Assembly: GCF_004769665.1 (NCBI RefSeq)
Contig: NZ_RQGG01000007.1
Span: forward strand, 186,001-250,000
Origin: Leptospira kemamanensis
GTDB taxonomy: Bacteria > Spirochaetota > Leptospiria > Leptospirales > Leptospiraceae
Reading direction: 5' to 3'
Length of the DNA: 64,000 nt
The notes beneath the pieces were generated by a model. It saw nothing but the letters and a program-made list of their open reading frames with translations, made no database searches and was not told the DNA's origin. Position numbers and translations under genes: made by a program. Shown one piece after another: positions 36,584 to 46,290 of the stretch; positions within the stretch are counted from its first letter, which is position 1; each line of letters begins with the position of its first letter.

Positions 36584-37285
36584 ATGGGACAAGCTTTTTA
36601 CGTAACTGGCACCGGTACCGACGTGGGCAAAACCTTCTTTTCTAGTCTCTTTATGGCAAAATATGCGGAAAACCATGGATTCCGGTATTGGAAACCCATC
36701 CAGACAGGAACCGTGAGTGCCGATGATACCAGTTTTGTGCAAAAGACAACTAGTTTGTCCGATTCTTATTTTCTAAAACCTGGTTTTGTCTTCAAAACAC
36801 CAGCAAGTCCTCATTACGCTGCGAAAGTGGAAGGTCAAAACATTGACCCAAAATCTTTATTATCATCCATCGCCAAGGAAAGAAAAAACAATACACTCAT
36901 TGAAGGAGCAGGTGGTGTTTTTGTACCCATCACCGAAGGCTATCTCACCATTCGAGGCATTCAAGAATCGAATTTGGGGGTGATTGTTGTTGGCACTACG
37001 GAACTTGGGACCATCAATCATACACTTTTGACATTAGAGGTTTTGACTTCTCGTTTCATTCCTGTGTATGGATTTTATTTGGTGGGACCGAAAAATCCAT
37101 TACAAGAAGACAATGCGACCATGATACAGAAATTAGGTGGTGTCTCCTTTTTAGGTCTTACTAATTTTCCTGATCAAAAATTAAGTTCAGAAGAATTTAA
37201 AGCATTTGCTTTGGCAGAATTTGATGTCCATCGCAATGTGATTGATGTTGTTTTAAACGTAGACGATGAAACTGAATCCAATTGA
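36584..37285 (+). CDS. bioD: Dethiobiotin synthetase
   Basis: ATP-dependent enzyme that closes the ureido ring of dethiobiotin with CO2. The P-loop is FYVTGTGTDVGKTFF, and IEGAGGVFVPI holds Mg2+ and substrate. The 233 residues are normal in length. ATG 36584 is chosen because it places the P-loop at the very N-terminus, as in the family; a TTG at 36566 is possible. The end overlaps bioA by 20 bp. It is the first gene of bioD-bioA-bioB, whose control elements I could not identify in the 58 bp before it. Confidence 0.93.
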   Translation: MGQAFYVTGTGTDVGKTFFSSLFMAKYAENHGFRYWKPIQTGTVSADDTSFVQKTTSLSDSYFLKPGFVFKTPASPHYAAKVEGQNIDPKSLLSSIAKERKNNTLIEGAGGVFVPITEGYLTIRGIQESNLGVIVVGTTELGTINHTLLTLEVLTSRFIPVYGFYLVGPKNPLQEDNATMIQKLGGVSFLGLTNFPDQKLSSEEFKAFALAEFDVHRNVIDVVLNVDDETESN

Positions 37286-38594
37286 AACTCATACTTGGGT
37301 TCCACTTACCATCCAGGACGAATCAGAGTCCCTTTTAAAAATCGTTTCTGCGGAAAAGGAATTTCTAACGGATGATGAGGGCAATGTTTGGATTGATGCC
37401 ATCTCGAGTTGGTGGACGATGATTTATGGTCATAGACATCCAAAATTGATCTCCGCGTTACAAAACCAATTACAATCTTTGGACCATGTGTTGCTTGCAG
37501 GGAATATCCATGAACCAGCAGAATCTTTATCGAAAGCCATCTTAGAACTGACAGATTTTGATTTTGAAAAAGTTTTTTATTCAGACAATGGATCCAATGC
37601 CATTGAGATATCACTAAAACTTGCCATCCAATACTATGAAAATCATCCAAATTACAAACCTCGGTCTGAGTTTTTAGTATTTTCCAATTCCTATCACGGA
37701 GACAGCATCGGTGCGATGAATGTTTCTGGGAAAAATTACTTCAATCGAATTTTTTCAGAGTTACGTTTCCCTACAAAAGAATTTCCAGCTCCCAATTGTA
37801 TGAATTGTCCTTGGGGTAAAAAACCTAATGATTGTCATACGGAATGTTTGTCCGATTTGGAATTGGCGATCAAACAAAAAGAATATGCCGGGATTGTGAT
37901 GGAACCATTGGTGTTTGGAGCCAATGGGATGTTATTTTATGATCCAAAAGTTTTGAAGAAACTTCGAGAACTTGCTACTTACACAAACACTTTACTGATC
38001 TTTGATGAAGTGTTCACAGGAATGGGAAAACTGGGCGAATATTTTGCTTACCAAAAGGCAGGTGTGAAACCAGATTTATTGGTGTTCGCAAAAGGTTTGA
38101 CAGGCGGAGTTTTACCTCTTGCGGCCACTTTGGTTTCAAAATCGATTTATGAAACTTTTGTTTCAAAAGATCCGTATAAAGCTTTTTTTCATGCTCATAC
38201 AATGACTGGAAACGCACTTGCATGTAGCGTTGGTTATGCGTCCGTTACTCTTTTGCGGGAAGTTGGTCTTTCCCAAGTGAAAGAGTTAGAATCAAAATTG
38301 AAAACATATGCCCTTCAGTTTCAAAAGAAGATGGGAAACTCTGTCGAAAATGTGCGAGTGATAGGGGCAATTTTTGCCTTTGAATGGAGAGAACCCGTGG
38401 CCTCCGATGAATACTTAAATCCCATTGGTAAGAGGATCAAAAATTCCCTTCGTAAATTTCATATCTTACTTAGGCCGCTCGGACGAACGATTTACATCAC
38501 ACCTCCGTATACCATTTCTGATGATTCCTTGGCGAAAATATTTTTGGCTCTCGAATCAACTCTCACAACATTTTTAGAACCAGAACAAGACTAA
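37266..38594 (+). CDS. bioA: Adenosylmethionine-8-amino-7-oxononanoate aminotransferase
   Basis: PLP enzyme that makes 7,8-diaminopelargonate from KAPA, normally using S-adenosylmethionine as amino donor. Of 442 residues, the features seen are SSWWTMIYGHRHP near the N-terminus, YSDNGSNAIEISLK, the PLP-binding LLIFDEVFTGMG, and Lys276 in FAKGLTGG as the Schiff-base lysine. Its start lies inside the end of bioD, so translation is coupled. Its product is the substrate of BioD. Confidence 0.95.
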   Translation: MKLNPIETHTWVPLTIQDESESLLKIVSAEKEFLTDDEGNVWIDAISSWWTMIYGHRHPKLISALQNQLQSLDHVLLAGNIHEPAESLSKAILELTDFDFEKVFYSDNGSNAIEISLKLAIQYYENHPNYKPRSEFLVFSNSYHGDSIGAMNVSGKNYFNRIFSELRFPTKEFPAPNCMNCPWGKKPNDCHTECLSDLELAIKQKEYAGIVMEPLVFGANGMLFYDPKVLKKLRELATYTNTLLIFDEVFTGMGKLGEYFAYQKAGVKPDLLVFAKGLTGGVLPLAATLVSKSIYETFVSKDPYKAFFHAHTMTGNALACSVGYASVTLLREVGLSQVKELESKLKTYALQFQKKMGNSVENVRVIGAIFAFEWREPVASDEYLNPIGKRIKNSLRKFHILLRPLGRTIYITPPYTISDDSLAKIFLALESTLTTFLEPEQD

Positions 38595-38651
38595 AGTTTT
38601 CCTTCCATTTTCTTCGTTTACAGAGTCACCCGTTGAAAAGATTTTGTTTTC

Positions 38652-39707
38652 ATGATCGCAAGTGTCCAAGAAAAAACCACCTCTTCCTCACCCTCTGTCA
38701 TTTCCGAGGAAGAAGCCCTTCAGATTTTAAAAGGAGAAGTCCCACTTTTGCCAATCGTTGCAAAAGCATCTGAAGAACGATTCCGTCATTTTGGGAACCG
38801 AGTTCGCATTCATATTTTAGATAATATCAAAAACGGATATTGCCCCGAAGATTGTGGTTACTGTGCACAGAGAAAGGGAGGAGAATCGGGGATCCAAGAG
38901 TATTCCTTAAAATCCCCAGAAGAGATTTGGGAAGATGCCAAAAAGGCAAAAGAAAATGGTGCTTATCGTTTTTGTATGGTCACCTCCGGACGTGGACCAA
39001 CTGACAAGGCAGTCGACAAATTAGCGGAAACCATCTCTAAAATCAACGGGGAACTAGGTATGAAAGTTTGTCTTTCTGCTGGGATACTCGACGCCAAAAA
39101 AGCAAGGGCACTCAAAGACGCAGGTCTTGATCGTTATAATCATAACCTCAATACATCCGAAGCCAAATACAATGAAATTTGTTCCACACACACCTTCCAA
39201 GACCGACTAACTACGCTTAAGGCGGCAAAGGAAGCAGAGATTGGTCTTTGTTCTGGAATCATCGTGGGTATGGGTGAAGAATTAAAAGACATTGTCCAAG
39301 TTGCATTTGAACTAAAACGGTTGGGTGTGATTTCCATTCCTGTGAACTTTTTTATTCCGATCAAAGGGCATGCCATCCAAAAGTCATCACTCACTCCAGA
39401 GTTTTGTATTCGTGTTTTGTCTGTGTTTCGTTTGGTAAATCCTGATTCAGAAATCCGTGTGGGGGCAGGAAGAGAAGGTCATTTGGGTTCCTTACAATCC
39501 ATGGCACTATACGTTTCCAATTCCCTCTTTGCAGAAGGTTATCTCAACGTCAAAGGCAGTGAGATGGAACAAACTATGAATCTCATTCGTGATTGTAATA
39601 TGGTGCCTGAGTTTACAGAAGGAATTCCAGAAGGTTGGGAAGACTACGAGTCCAAATTTTTATACGACGAGAAAAACTTTCCAGAACTCTATAAACATAA
39701 AAAGTAG
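38652..39707 (+). CDS. bioB: Biotin synthase
   Basis: Radical-SAM enzyme that inserts sulfur into dethiobiotin, the last step of biotin synthesis. The [4Fe-4S] cluster cysteines are C64, C68 and C71 in [11 protein letters not shown]. Other blocks are [13 protein letters not shown] and [11 protein letters not shown], which carries residues of the second cluster environment. The 351 residues are normal. It lies 57 bp after bioA in the same orientation. No bioF, bioC or bioH is in the window. Confidence 0.96.
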   Translation: MIASVQEKTTSSSPSVISEEEALQILKGEVPLLPIVAKASEERFRHFGNRVRIHILDNIKNGYCPEDCGYCAQRKGGESGIQEYSLKSPEEIWEDAKKAKENGAYRFCMVTSGRGPTDKAVDKLAETISKINGELGMKVCLSAGILDAKKARALKDAGLDRYNHNLNTSEAKYNEICSTHTFQDRLTTLKAAKEAEIGLCSGIIVGMGEELKDIVQVAFELKRLGVISIPVNFFIPIKGHAIQKSSLTPEFCIRVLSVFRLVNPDSEIRVGAGREGHLGSLQSMALYVSNSLFAEGYLNVKGSEMEQTMNLIRDCNMVPEFTEGIPEGWEDYESKFLYDEKNFPELYKHKK

Positions 39708-39757
39708 TTTGCCTTTTTCACTTTTGGCGGTAAGATGCTCCTACTTTATCGCCTCTA

Positions 39758-41314
39758 GTGAAACAAATGCAAAAACCTTCTTTACCCTTTGGAAAACAAA
39801 TTAGTTACGCAGTCGGCCAACTTGGTTGGTCAACTCTCATCAACATCATCGGTCTCCACCAAGTTTATTTTTATTTACCACCAGCGCCGAAAGCTGGGCA
39901 GGATTGTTTCCCAGATTTAATCGAAAAAATGGCCTTTTGGGGCCTTTCTACCATTGGTGTTGTCGCAGCTGTCGGGCGTTTGTGGGATGCGTTTACGGAT
40001 CCACTCATTGCCAACTCTTCTGATCGATTTTCCTCAAGGTTTGGGCGAAGGATTCCCTTTTTATTTTTGGGTGGGATTCCATCTGCCGTCTTTTGTTGGT
40101 TAATCTTTGTCCCACCGCATAACTTTATTTCCTCGACCAACTTAGTTTGGATGACGAGTTTTATGTTACTCTTCTATTTATTTCTAACAGTGTATGTCAC
40201 GCCGTTTTTTGCACTGATTCCTGAACTGGGACACACTCCAGAAGAACGACTGAACCTTTCAACTTATATCTCAGTTACCTATGCACTTGGGATCATTGTC
40301 GCATCCACAGAACCTATGATTGCGAGTGCTTTACAATCGAGTTTTGTTTTTGATGCGGATCCTTCACTGCAAACCCTTGCCTCTCGCCAATATGCTCTCG
40401 GTATCCTTTGTATCTTTGCTGCGATTTGTATGTATTTCCCTGTGTTTACCATCCATGAAAAAACATATTGTGAATCGGAAGCTTCCAGTGTTCCGTTTAA
40501 AGAAGCGATCATCCTCACCTTCAAAAACAAAAACTTTTTGTATTTTGCACTTTCGGATTTGTGTTACTTCTTAGCACTCACGATCTTAACAACGGGAATT
40601 TCCTATTATGTAACAGTATTATTGGAGCTTGAAAGAGACTTTGTGACACAACTTCTGACAGTTATGTTACTCGTTTCCTTTGCCTTTTACCCTGTGGTCA
40701 ACTTTGTGGCACGGAAAATTGGAAAAAAGAGAACCGTTCTCATTGGGTTTTATACCTTCCTCGCTTTATTTTTATCCATCTATTTCATTGGAAAACATAG
40801 TTTGCCTCTCTCACCGTATATCCAAGGTTACATGATTGTGGCCGTAGCAGCCATCCCAATTGCGATCCTTGGAATATTACCAAATGCGATATTAGCAGAT
40901 ATTGCTGAACTTGATTCATTAAAAACTGGGTCCAAACGGGAAGGCCTTTTTTATGCGGGTCGAACGTTTATGCAAAAACTAGGACAAACACTTGCGGTTT
41001 TGATCTTCAGCTCTGTGATCCTGCTTGGGCTCGACCGTGATTCTAAAAAACAAGTATCTCCCAATGTGACAGGGATCATTGCACCATCTGTGTCCGATTC
41101 TAAGTCAGAACCGAAAAAAAATAGTGAGAGTGAGGCAAAAATAAGCAAGGAATCAACGATTTGTAAAGTCGAAGAAGTAGAAGCTGGTGGGGAATTGGGA
41201 GTTCGATTGACGGGCCCTCTCGCATCTGCTTTCTGTTTACTTGCAATTTTTCTCTTTGGAAAATACAAAGAGGATGAAACTTTAGAAGAGATTGCAAAGA
41301 TACGTGGTAAATAA
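39758..41314 (+). CDS. GPH-type (melibiose carrier-like) sodium:solute symporter
   Basis: This 518-residue protein has twelve membrane helices of the MFS fold. The GPH-family signs include GRLWDAFTDPLIANSSDRF, the matching FGRRIPFLFLGGIP, and later ADIAELDSLKTGSKREGLFYAG. A charged insert (about residues 440-490) before the last helix is unusual for the family. Members bring in sugars or related solutes with Na+ or H+. The start is GTG; an ATG three codons later is an alternative. The substrate is unknown. Confidence 0.85.
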   Translation: MKQMQKPSLPFGKQISYAVGQLGWSTLINIIGLHQVYFYLPPAPKAGQDCFPDLIEKMAFWGLSTIGVVAAVGRLWDAFTDPLIANSSDRFSSRFGRRIPFLFLGGIPSAVFCWLIFVPPHNFISSTNLVWMTSFMLLFYLFLTVYVTPFFALIPELGHTPEERLNLSTYISVTYALGIIVASTEPMIASALQSSFVFDADPSLQTLASRQYALGILCIFAAICMYFPVFTIHEKTYCESEASSVPFKEAIILTFKNKNFLYFALSDLCYFLALTILTTGISYYVTVLLELERDFVTQLLTVMLLVSFAFYPVVNFVARKIGKKRTVLIGFYTFLALFLSIYFIGKHSLPLSPYIQGYMIVAVAAIPIAILGILPNAILADIAELDSLKTGSKREGLFYAGRTFMQKLGQTLAVLIFSSVILLGLDRDSKKQVSPNVTGIIAPSVSDSKSEPKKNSESEAKISKESTICKVEEVEAGGELGVRLTGPLASAFCLLAIFLFGKYKEDETLEEIAKIRGK

Positions 41315-41338
41315 ATCCTGGTTTTTGGAGCTATTCAG

Positions 41339-41518
41339 ATGAGATATCGCATTGAGACAACCAAGTTAAAGAACGGGTATATCGAAGCCAAACTCATCGA
41401 GACAACCACAAATAACCCAATCGAGTTTCGGATTTGTGACACGGAAGAATATGCGCAGGCCCAAATCAAAGATTGGCAAAAGCGCTTCCGAATGAATGAA
41501 CCTCAAGAACAGGATTAA
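41339..41518 (+). CDS. Small hypothetical protein (59 aa)
   Basis: This short soluble protein is rich in Thr, Glu and Arg (MRYRIETTKLKNGYIEAKLI...). The start is ATG with GGAG 8 bases upstream. It fills the gap between the symporter and the SGNH lipoprotein gene and overlaps the latter by 23 bp, which suggests coupled translation. The beta-strand-like first half and helical second half look protein-like. No family is recognised. Confidence 0.6.
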   Translation: MRYRIETTKLKNGYIEAKLIETTTNNPIEFRICDTEEYAQAQIKDWQKRFRMNEPQEQD

Positions 41519-42263
41519 ATTCTTCCTTCGATGGGGCGTTTCTATCGCCCTGGTTTTGAGTGTTACCAATTGTAATTCTACCTCAAAACGAGATTACTTC
41601 GATTCCAACTTCCAATGTTTTTCTGAGTCAGGTTGGCGTGATCAAGCCAACTTCAAAAAGTACATTGAAAAGGGTTGGTTCCCCACACGTCTGTTATACG
41701 GCGAAGATAATAAAAGAATCAAACGATCAGAAATAGTTTTTACTGGCGATAGTTTGGTTCATTTGTTTTTGCCAGACCTGATGGCAAAGGAATTTCCAGG
41801 AAAATCTGTCACCAATCGAGGGATCGGTGGTGATATGACAGAAACATTATTAACTCGAATTGATGAAGATGTGTTAGTTTTAAATCCTAAAACGGTTGTC
41901 ATTGAAATTGGTGGAAATGATTTTATCCAAGGCAAATGTTTGAGTCTTGTACAAAATAATCTACTTTCGATCATTCAAAAAATCCATTCTCGTAACCATC
42001 AAATCCGAATCTTTTTAATCGCAGTCCCACCTACCCGTGTGAAAGAACTCAATCAAATTGTACCTGTTTACAATTTGTTTTTAGCCCAAGTGGCAAGAAC
42101 CACAACCAATGTGGAATACATCGAAGTTTGGGATGCAATGCGTAAACAAGATGTTCCCACACTCAGTGAAGAGTTCATTCGTCCCAATGGAGATAGCCTG
42201 CATTTCAATGAAAAGGGATATGAACTTTGGGGTAAAAAACTAAGACCCTATTTGCAAAAGTAA
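41496..42263 (+). CDS. SGNH/GDSL-family lipoprotein hydrolase
   Basis: This 255-residue protein has a lipoprotein signal ending LSVTNC, so Cys26 is probably lipidated, with the looser lipobox of spirochaetes. The four SGNH blocks are visible: FTGDSLVH (Ser), NRGIGGDM (Gly), IEIGGNDF (Asn), and GDSLHFNEKGY (Asp and His). It should be an active esterase, lipase or deacylase anchored in the envelope. It overlaps the small upstream gene and lies 2 bp before serB. The substrate is unknown. Confidence 0.85.
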   Translation: MNLKNRIKFFLRWGVSIALVLSVTNCNSTSKRDYFDSNFQCFSESGWRDQANFKKYIEKGWFPTRLLYGEDNKRIKRSEIVFTGDSLVHLFLPDLMAKEFPGKSVTNRGIGGDMTETLLTRIDEDVLVLNPKTVVIEIGGNDFIQGKCLSLVQNNLLSIIQKIHSRNHQIRIFLIAVPPTRVKELNQIVPVYNLFLAQVARTTTNVEYIEVWDAMRKQDVPTLSEEFIRPNGDSLHFNEKGYELWGKKLRPYLQK

Positions 42264-42265
42264 AA

Positions 42266-43165
42266 ATGAATTTGATCCTTTTCGTTTCTCACTCTCCCAT
42301 TTCTGAAAACTTCGTTACCAATTTTCTAAAAGAAGCCGGTGGTGTTTTATCTTTAGAAGTTTCGAATGGCAATGGAAAACAAATTTCTTTCTCAGAACAA
42401 TTTGGTTTGTATGCAGCTCGTGTTTTAATTTCGAAACCTTTGGAACGAACACAAATTTTAGTTCTACGAGAACGATTACAAAAAGAGAAGATTGATTTCC
42501 TTTTTCTCCCTTCCTTTCTACCCAAAGACCAATCTTCTCTTTTTGTGTTTGATATGGACTCAACCGTCATCAAAGAAGAAGTGATCGATGAGTTAGCGAG
42601 AAAACACGGTGTGTTTGAGGAAGTGGCAAGTGTTACCAAAAAAGCAATGGAAGGAGGGATGGGATTTGATGAAGCCCTTCGCCTTCGCGTGAAACACTTA
42701 GCTGGACTTTCTGTCCAAAGTTTTAAAGAAGTGTATGAGTTACTCCATTTGAATGAAGGAATGGAATCTATTTTTCAATTTGTTCCCTCCCATGGTGCAA
42801 AACTTGGAATCCTTAGTGGAGGATTTAGTCCTGTTTTGGAACTTTTTTCCAAAAAATACCCTGTGGATTTTTTTCGAGCCAATGGACTAGAAGAAAAAGA
42901 GGGAATCTTTACAGGCAATATCATTGGTGAGATCATCAATCGTGAAAAAAAGGAAGTATACTTACGTAAGTATGCAAGTGAATTATTAGTTCCCCTTGAA
43001 CGAGTCGTGGCTGTGGGTGACGGAGCCAATGATGCTTTGATGTTAAACGCAGCAGGGTTTGGGATTGGAATTCACGCCAAACAAGGTTTAAAAGACCAAA
43101 TTACCAATTGGATTGAGTATACGAATTTATCCGCTTTAGTTTTCCTCTTTGAGGATTCGTTTTAA
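42266..43165 (+). CDS. serB: Phosphoserine phosphatase
   Basis: HAD-superfamily phosphatase for the last step of serine synthesis. The nucleophile and acid are D96 and D98 in VFDMDSTVIKEEVIDELA. The substrate Ser/Thr motif is ILSGGFSP, and motif III is VAVGDGANDALML. An extra N-terminal domain of about 90 residues resembles the ACT-like extension seen in SerB proteins. Only 2 bp separate it from the lipoprotein gene. Its end overlaps the convergent mutS end by 30 bp. Confidence 0.93.
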   Translation: MNLILFVSHSPISENFVTNFLKEAGGVLSLEVSNGNGKQISFSEQFGLYAARVLISKPLERTQILVLRERLQKEKIDFLFLPSFLPKDQSSLFVFDMDSTVIKEEVIDELARKHGVFEEVASVTKKAMEGGMGFDEALRLRVKHLAGLSVQSFKEVYELLHLNEGMESIFQFVPSHGAKLGILSGGFSPVLELFSKKYPVDFFRANGLEEKEGIFTGNIIGEIINREKKEVYLRKYASELLVPLERVVAVGDGANDALMLNAAGFGIGIHAKQGLKDQITNWIEYTNLSALVFLFEDSF

Positions 43166-45658
43166 TTCATCTAAAATTGACAAGGCTTCCAATGGTGGGA
43201 TTTTGTTAGGATCAATTTGTGAGATTCTTTTTAGCACCTTTTCTTTGTTAGCCGAAAGCCCCTTTGGTTCTTTTTCTAAAAGATTCCCAAACAAACTAGG
43301 TTCTTCATTTTTGATTTTGATTTCTCGTTTTTTGGATTCGAGTCCCGATAAAATTTCTTTAGCACGATCCGATACAGATTCTGGAATTCCCGCAAGTTTT
43401 GCGACGTAGATTCCAAAGGATTGTTTTGATTTTCCTCGTTTCACTTTTTTTAAGAATAATATTTCTCCATCTTTTTCAAAAGTATCAAGGTAGAGATTGA
43501 AGATCCCCGCACCTTTTTCGAGTTCTGTTAATTCATGGTAGTGGGTGGCAAAAATGGTTTTTGGTTTAGGAAAATTTTTACTTAAAAATTCTAAAATTGC
43601 CCATGCAATCGACAAACCGTCGTAAGTTGATGTACCCCGGCCCACTTCATCAAACAAAATCAAACTATTTTCAGTGAATTGGTTTAGGATTGTGGCGGTT
43701 TCTTTCATTTCTACATAAAATGTGGACTCACCTTTGGTTAGGTTGTCCCCAGAACCAATACGAGTAAAAATTCGATCCACAATGGATAAAGATGCTTTTT
43801 TGGAAGGCACATAAGAACCCATTTGGAAGAGGATTTGATTGATGGCAATTTGACGCATAAAGGTTGATTTACCTGCCATATTGGGACCGGTTAACACTGC
43901 AATGGCGTTCTCTTTGGGATTGAGTTCGAGAGTATTGGGAACAAACCGTTCGCCAATGGGTAAAAACGTTTCCACCACGGGATGGCGAGAATCAATGTAT
44001 TCAATGATTCCATCCGATCGAATTTCAGGCCTTGTCCATTGGTATTCTTCTTTGGTTTCCGTGAGGGATAAATGGTAATCGAGAGAGGCCACTTCATTCG
44101 AAAGAGTTAAAAATGCTTCGTAAAGTGAAATACAAGTGGTCACCAATCGATCAAACACTTGTTTTTCGATCCGTTCAATGATTTCATCAGCTTGTAAGAT
44201 GGCGCGTTCTAGTTCTTCAAGTTTAGGGGAGGTAAACCTTTCCCCAGTGACAAGGGTTTGTTTTTTCAAAAAATGAGGAGGAACATCTTTTGCTTGGGCT
44301 TTGGAAACTTCGATAAAGTAACCAAGGATTTTATTATAACGAATCTTTAAACTCGAACAACCTGAATCCTTTTTCTCTTTTTCTTCGAGTTCTAAAATCC
44401 AATCTTTTCCTTTTTCACGGGCAAGAATAGCATCATCATACTCTTTATCATAATCGGATTTTAGAAACGGTGAGTTCCCTAAAAATACAGGAAGTTCTCC
44501 ATCAAACAGTGTATTTTGAAATTCGAAAACCAGAGCTTCTAAGTCTTTTGGAAGTTTGGAAAAATCATAACCAATTCCATCCAAAATCTGTTTCATTTGA
44601 CTTACGGCTGTTAGGCTTTTTTCGATACCTCGAAAATCACGGGGTAGGGCTTTCCCCACACGGAATCGAGTGATGACTCGTTCCAAATCGATGAGATCCC
44701 CAAGTGACTCTTTGATTTGTAATCTTTCTTTTTTGTTCTGAGTTAAAATTTCAATTTTGTCCCAATGGTCTTTGATTTTCTTTTCATCTCGTGTGGGAAA
44801 TAAAATCCTCTGTTTGAGATACCGTTTCCCTGTGGCAGTGGTACAACGATTGAGGACACCAAAGAGTGTGTGGTGTTTGTCGTTTGGGTTTTCGACAAGT
44901 TCTAAGTGAGAAACTGTTTGTTCATCAAGGACCAAATATTCGGATTCATCAATTCGTCTAGGAGATTTAAAAACAAAATTTTGATTTCTATAATTGTATT
45001 GAAGATAAGCATCTAATACGTGTACAACAGTGTCGATTCCTGCCCCCTTTTTTTTAGGTAAATACTCTTTTGGGATTTGGGAGAGGATGATTTTGATTTC
45101 TTGGGAGAGAGGAGGAATTTCCTCAGTATAAATCATTTCCTTGGGAGAAAATCGTTTGATTGTATCTAAAATTCTTTCTGTTTCCGTTTCAGAAAAGAAA
45201 AAGTATACAAGTTCTGAGGTAGAAACGTCAGCAAACGCTAAGTAAACGGAAGATTTTTCTTTATAATATAAGGATAAATAATTGTTTTGGTAACCACCCA
45301 GTAAGTTGTCTTCCACAACGGTGCCTGGCGTGATAATTCGAACCACTTCCCTTGACATGATTTTTGCTTTTGGGTCGTCGGGTTTTGTTTGTTCACAAAC
45401 GACAACTTTTTTCCCAGCAGAGATGAGCCTTGAAATATAACTTTCTGTCGCATGGTAGGGAATGCCTGCCATCGGAATTTGGTTTTGTCGTTTGGTGAGT
45501 GTGATGTCTAAAATTTGTGCAGCTATTTTTGCATCGTCTAAAAACATTTCGTAAAAATCACCCATTCGGAAAAACACAATTCCATCTGGATGTTGTTCTT
45601 TGACTTCCAGATATTGGCGCATAACGGGTGTATTTAAAGCTTCATATGTTTCGGACAT
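43136..45658 (-). CDS. mutS: DNA mismatch repair protein MutS
   Basis: Mismatch-recognition ATPase of 840 residues. The N-terminal mismatch domain holds the Phe-x-Glu motif as FFRMGDFYEMF. Connector, core and clamp domains follow. The ATPase domain has Walker A LTGPNMAGKSTFMRQIA and Walker B SLILFDEVGRGTSTYDGLS, and the ATHYHEL block is intact. The start overlaps trpF by 17 bp. The length is normal. No mutL is in the window. Confidence 0.97.
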   Translation of the reverse strand: MSETYEALNTPVMRQYLEVKEQHPDGIVFFRMGDFYEMFLDDAKIAAQILDITLTKRQNQIPMAGIPYHATESYISRLISAGKKVVVCEQTKPDDPKAKIMSREVVRIITPGTVVEDNLLGGYQNNYLSLYYKEKSSVYLAFADVSTSELVYFFFSETETERILDTIKRFSPKEMIYTEEIPPLSQEIKIILSQIPKEYLPKKKGAGIDTVVHVLDAYLQYNYRNQNFVFKSPRRIDESEYLVLDEQTVSHLELVENPNDKHHTLFGVLNRCTTATGKRYLKQRILFPTRDEKKIKDHWDKIEILTQNKKERLQIKESLGDLIDLERVITRFRVGKALPRDFRGIEKSLTAVSQMKQILDGIGYDFSKLPKDLEALVFEFQNTLFDGELPVFLGNSPFLKSDYDKEYDDAILAREKGKDWILELEEKEKKDSGCSSLKIRYNKILGYFIEVSKAQAKDVPPHFLKKQTLVTGERFTSPKLEELERAILQADEIIERIEKQVFDRLVTTCISLYEAFLTLSNEVASLDYHLSLTETKEEYQWTRPEIRSDGIIEYIDSRHPVVETFLPIGERFVPNTLELNPKENAIAVLTGPNMAGKSTFMRQIAINQILFQMGSYVPSKKASLSIVDRIFTRIGSGDNLTKGESTFYVEMKETATILNQFTENSLILFDEVGRGTSTYDGLSIAWAILEFLSKNFPKPKTIFATHYHELTELEKGAGIFNLYLDTFEKDGEILFLKKVKRGKSKQSFGIYVAKLAGIPESVSDRAKEILSGLESKKREIKIKNEEPSLFGNLLEKEPKGLSANKEKVLKRISQIDPNKIPPLEALSILDELKRILKEEN

Positions 45659-46274
45659 TGTTTACCAATTCTTTGATTTTATTAGGATCTTTTTTGCCGT
45701 CAGTTTCCACGCCACTTGCCACATCAATTCCATAGGGATGAAGAGTCTTTAATGCCAGTTGGACATTACTCGGAGTGATCCCTCCCGCTAATAAAAAGGG
45801 TCGTTGTACGTTTGTTACATATTCCCATGGAAAAACATGACCACTCCCCCCACCGAGTCCCTTTTGGAAACTGTCGAGAATCACAAGTTTTGATTTTGGT
45901 TCTAATTCCTCATCCGAGGTGACTTGTGATTGAATGCGAATGGCAGGTAATAAACGTTCCTCCGAAGTGAGTGTTTCCCAAATTTCCTCTGTGAGAAAAC
46001 CATCTCCACGGATGAGTTGGACTAAGTCTGGATGGAATTCTTTTGTGAGAGTTTGTATCTCTTCCAATGAGTTTTCAAAAAATAAAAAAACAATGATGGG
46101 GAATCCGGGATTGTTTCGGAGTGAAAGGATTTTTTCTGCTGACTTCCGGTCAATCTTCCTCGGGGAACGAGGTGAAAAATTAAGACCTACATAATCCACA
46201 CCGAGTTCATAACACAACTCAAATGTGGGTAGGTCACGGATTCCACAGATTTTAATTTTAGTATCGGTTCCCAT
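45642..46274 (-). CDS. trpF: Phosphoribosylanthranilate isomerase
   Basis: TIM-barrel enzyme of tryptophan synthesis that converts phosphoribosylanthranilate by an Amadori rearrangement. The family start IKICGIRDLPTFELC supplies the catalytic Cys. YVGLNFSPRSPRKI, FLLAGGITPSNV and the phosphate-binding IDVASGVETDGKKD are all present in 210 residues. It is isolated from other trp genes and sits in a minus-strand cluster with mutS. Confidence 0.95.
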   Translation of the reverse strand: MGTDTKIKICGIRDLPTFELCYELGVDYVGLNFSPRSPRKIDRKSAEKILSLRNNPGFPIIVFLFFENSLEEIQTLTKEFHPDLVQLIRGDGFLTEEIWETLTSEERLLPAIRIQSQVTSDEELEPKSKLVILDSFQKGLGGGSGHVFPWEYVTNVQRPFLLAGGITPSNVQLALKTLHPYGIDVASGVETDGKKDPNKIKELVNNVRNI

Positions 46275-46290
46275 CGAGAACCAGATTGAT

